In this document: piece by piece, positions 5,534 to 7,208 of the stretch
How the letters are laid out: each line of letters begins with the position of its first letter
Position numbering within the stretch: position 1 is the first letter of the stretch
NCBI GenBank assembly: GCA_027681045.1
Contig: JAQDCK010000031.1
Span: 1-7,208 of the forward strand
DNA from: Lactobacillaceae bacterium AF64-9pH9TA
Lineage (GTDB): Bacteria; Bacillota; Bacilli; Lactobacillales; Lactobacillaceae
Direction: 5' to 3'
Length of the DNA: 7,208 nt
The notes under the pieces: generated by a model
The model's input: the letters and a program-made list of their open reading frames with translations, nothing else
What the model was told of the DNA's origin: nothing
The model's database searches: none
Made by a program: the position numbers and the translations under genes

Positions 5534-6907
5534 ATGAACAAACAAATCAATTTTAAAGAAGCAGTAACTATTCTTATTTTGATGCTGGTCATGCTGGGCT
5601 GGGGCGTCATCGGCTTTGGCCTGTCCCCGCAGATCCCGGTCTTGACCGTCATCGCCTTACTCATCTTCTGGCTGCAGATCCGCGGCTTTGAGTGGGAAGA
5701 AGTCATGAAGGGGATCAGCCAGGGGATTGCGACGGCCATTGTCCCGATCTTTATCTTCCTTTTAATTGGGACCTTGATTGCTGTCTGGATCCAGGCCGGG
5801 ATTATTCCATCCTTGATGGTCCTGGGCTTTCATCTGATCAGCAGCCACTTCTTCGTTCCCTCGGTCTTCATGGTCTGCTCTTTGGTCGGCCTGGCCATCG
5901 GGTCCGGCTTTACGACCGTGTCCACCGTCGGGATCGCCCTCTTTGGGATGGGGAGCACTTTAGGCATTAACCCGGCTTTGACGGTTGGGGCCATTATCTC
6001 CGGCGCTGTCTTCGGCGACAAGATGTCTCCACTGTCTGACTCAACCAACCTGGCTTCCGCGGTAGCTGAAACTGACCTCTTTGACCATATCAAGAATATG
6101 ATGTGGTCAACCATTCCCGCCTTTATCGGCTCTTTGCTCTTTTTCTTCTTCCTGGGCCAGAGCAATAAGGCAACTTCCTTAGCTGGCATCGCTGCCGTAG
6201 AAAGCAGCCTCCGCCAGCACTTCTCAGTTTCCTTCTGGGCAGCCTTGCCGATCATCTTGATGTTCGCCTGCGCTTGGAAAAAGGTGCCAGCCATTCAAAC
6301 GCTTTTTGTCAACATCTTCTTGTCCGTTGCCATGATTTTTGTCCAAAATCCAGGCTTCAAGATGCAAAAGCTGGCAACACTGATTGAATCCGGCTACGTT
6401 TCAAATTCCGGCAACAAGACAGTTGACGCCCTCTTGACCCGGGGCGGGATCTCCAGCATGATGGGGACTGTTTCCTTGATCATCATGACCCTGGCCCTGG
6501 GCGGGATCTTGATGCACCTGGGCATTATCGACAGCGCCATGAAGCCTCTGGTTGAACGCTTGAAGAAGCCGGGCCGGCTGATCTTGGCGACAATCATGGC
6601 CGGGATTGGGATCAACCTCTTCGTCGGTGAACAATACCTGTCTGTTATCCTGCCGGCCAACGCCTTTAAGCCTGCTTACAAGCGGATCGGCCTTGACCCC
6701 CTGGCCCTCAGCCGGGTTCTGGAAGACGGGGGCAGCGTCATCAACTACTTGATCCCTTGGGGGGTGGCTGGTTCCTTTGTGGCTTCAGCCTTAGGCGTAC
6801 CAGTCCTGGATTTCCTCCCCTTCACCATGTTCAGCCTCCTGTCACCTGTCTTCTCTATCCTCAGCGGCTTTACCGGCATCGGCCTAAAGTGGAAGCAGGA
6901 AAAATAG
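5534..6907 (+). CDS. NhaC-family transporter, probable tyrosine transporter by T-box context
   Basis: A 457-residue integral membrane protein with about a dozen hydrophobic segments, starting MNKQINFKEAVTILILMLVM. NhaC-family marks are FGDKMSPLSDSTNLAS (160-175), GSGFTTVSTVG (123-133), NLFVGEQYLSVILP (361-374) and LEDGGSVINYLIPWG (396-410). Named family members are Na+/H+ antiporters and malate/Na-lactate exchangers, and many are annotated nhaC by homology alone. Here the upstream T-box reads tyrosine, and Tyr T-boxes in front of NhaC-like genes (yheL type) have been described in Firmicutes, so tyrosine uptake or exchange is the better guess. ATG 5534 has AAGGA (5521-5525) 8 bases upstream. 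Third codon positions are G/C-rich. The gene is single, with its own promoter and terminator. The substrate cannot be proved from sequence. Confidence 0.9.
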   Translation: MNKQINFKEAVTILILMLVMLGWGVIGFGLSPQIPVLTVIALLIFWLQIRGFEWEEVMKGISQGIATAIVPIFIFLLIGTLIAVWIQAGIIPSLMVLGFHLISSHFFVPSVFMVCSLVGLAIGSGFTTVSTVGIALFGMGSTLGINPALTVGAIISGAVFGDKMSPLSDSTNLASAVAETDLFDHIKNMMWSTIPAFIGSLLFFFFLGQSNKATSLAGIAAVESSLRQHFSVSFWAALPIILMFACAWKKVPAIQTLFVNIFLSVAMIFVQNPGFKMQKLATLIESGYVSNSGNKTVDALLTRGGISSMMGTVSLIIMTLALGGILMHLGIIDSAMKPLVERLKKPGRLILATIMAGIGINLFVGEQYLSVILPANAFKPAYKRIGLDPLALSRVLEDGGSVINYLIPWGVAGSFVASALGVPVLDFLPFTMFSLLSPVFSILSGFTGIGLKWKQEK

Positions 6908-6922
6908 AATAATAGTGATTTA

Positions 6923-6969
6923 GTGTTGAGTAACTACCAAGCAGTGTAGTTATTCAACACTTTTTCTTT
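6923..6969 (+). terminator. Terminator of the NhaC-family gene
   Basis: GTGTTGAGTAACTAC (6923-6937) pairs with GTAGTTATTCAACAC (6946-6960) over 15 bp with one G-T pair and an 8-base loop, followed by TTTTTCTTTT. It begins 16 bases after the stop codon. Confidence 0.92.
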
Positions 6970-7096
6970 TCCCAGCTTCATGAGCAATGATCTTCAACAC
7001 TGGAAAGGAAAACAGCTTTCTGAGGCGATTAGCCAGCAGAAGGCTGTCATTGTTCTTCATGTAAATAAAAAGATCAACTCCATATGCATGTGTCAC
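6950..7096 (-). pseudogene. Possible gene remnant of unknown family
   Basis: The minus-strand frame from GTG 7096 reads VTHAYGVDLFIYMKNNDSLL, continues with ANRLRKLFSFPVLKIIAHEAG and stops at TAA 6950-6952, inside the arm of the transporter's terminator. An in-frame TAA at 7100-7102 precedes it, beyond which the frame reads YNTYWINSYARCLI. The composition looks protein-like, but no good Shine-Dalgarno precedes GTG 7096 or ATG 7060. I do not recognise the family. It may be a decayed gene fragment, or it may not be coding at all. Confidence 0.25.
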
Positions 7097-7138
7097 AAGT
7101 TAAATAAGGCATCTAGCATAAGAATTGATCCAGTAGGT

Positions 7139-7166
7139 ATTATAGCACAAAAGCCAAGGATAACAA
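7139..7166 (-). promoter_or_regulatory. Minus-strand promoter-like sequence
   Basis: On the minus strand TTGTTA (complement of 7161-7166) and a perfect TATAAT (complement of 7139-7144) are 16 bases apart, with TGC before the -10 box. It points left into 6950-7130, where only a doubtful 49-codon frame is seen. The -35 box overlaps the T tail of the terminator at 7165-7193. Confidence 0.45.
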
Positions 7167-7193
7167 AAAGAGCCAGACTTCCGTCTGACTCTT
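7165..7193 (-). terminator. Minus-strand terminator of a gene beyond the right edge
   Basis: AAGAG-C-CAGAC (7168-7178) pairs with GTCTG-A-CTCTT (7183-7193): 10 pairs around one C/A mismatch and a TTCC loop. On the minus strand five T follow (complement of 7165-7169). No T run follows in the plus direction, so it should end a leftward gene starting outside the window. Confidence 0.7.
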
Positions 7194-7208
7194 GTCTCGC
7201 GCGGCAGC

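Noticed and set aside
5830..6294. 154-codon minus-strand frame inside the NhaC-family gene
   Set aside because: It is antisense to the conserved FGDKMSPLSDST region in a G/C-rich-third-position gene, where long antisense frames are expected.
6980..7208. Plus-strand frame from ATG 6980 open to the window end (MSNDLQHWKGKQLSE...)
   Set aside because: No ribosome site or promoter precedes it, it runs through the terminator hairpin at 7165-7193, and its composition drifts to a non-protein-like pattern. It cannot be excluded without the next bases.
1..7208. CRISPR array, toxin-antitoxin pair, phage genes
   Set aside because: No regularly spaced direct repeats, no cas genes and no small gene pairs of that type are visible on either strand.

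Overview
The window looks like a low-GC Gram-positive chromosome, most probably a Lactobacillus of the L. delbrueckii type. This is inferred from a Firmicute T-box leader, AGGAGG-type ribosome binding sites, a manLMNO-type mannose PTS operon, an ISL3-family insertion sequence and G/C-rich third codon positions in the resident genes. No search was run, so the species is a guess.

Layout: (1) Bases 3-1476 are a complete ISL3-family insertion sequence. It has imperfect 27-bp terminal inverted repeats (22/27 identical), one AT-rich transposase gene on the plus strand, and terminator-like hairpins at both ends. (2) Bases 1438-4630 on the minus strand are a four-gene mannose-family PTS operon, manL (IIAB) - manM (IIC) - manN (IID) - manO (DUF956), read right to left from a promoter at about 4665-4692. 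The IS has landed in the last codons of manO, so the final 12 residues and the stop codon of ManO come from the IS end. (3) Bases 4898-4985 are a minus-strand tRNA-Ser(GCU) with its own promoter and terminator. (4) Bases 5184-6969 are a plus-strand unit: promoter, complete T-box riboswitch whose specifier reads TAC (Tyr), an 8-codon mini-ORF with a strong Shine-Dalgarno, an NhaC-family transporter gene and a terminator. (5) Bases 6970-7208 hold no clear intact gene: a possible minus-strand gene remnant, a good minus-strand promoter sequence, and a minus-strand terminator that probably ends a gene lying beyond the window.

How it works together: ManLMN takes up and phosphorylates mannose, glucose and related sugars using phosphate from HPr, and ManO is the small protein usually encoded with it. 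The NhaC-family protein would by homology be called a Na+/H+ antiporter, but the tyrosine-type T-box in front of it argues that it moves tyrosine and is switched on when tRNA-Tyr is uncharged. The most notable points are the IS-made tail of ManO, the T-box-based reassignment of the NhaC-family gene, the mini-ORF between T-box and transporter, and a sigma-54-like but wrongly spaced element upstream of manL. I found no CRISPR array, phage module or clearly novel multi-gene system.
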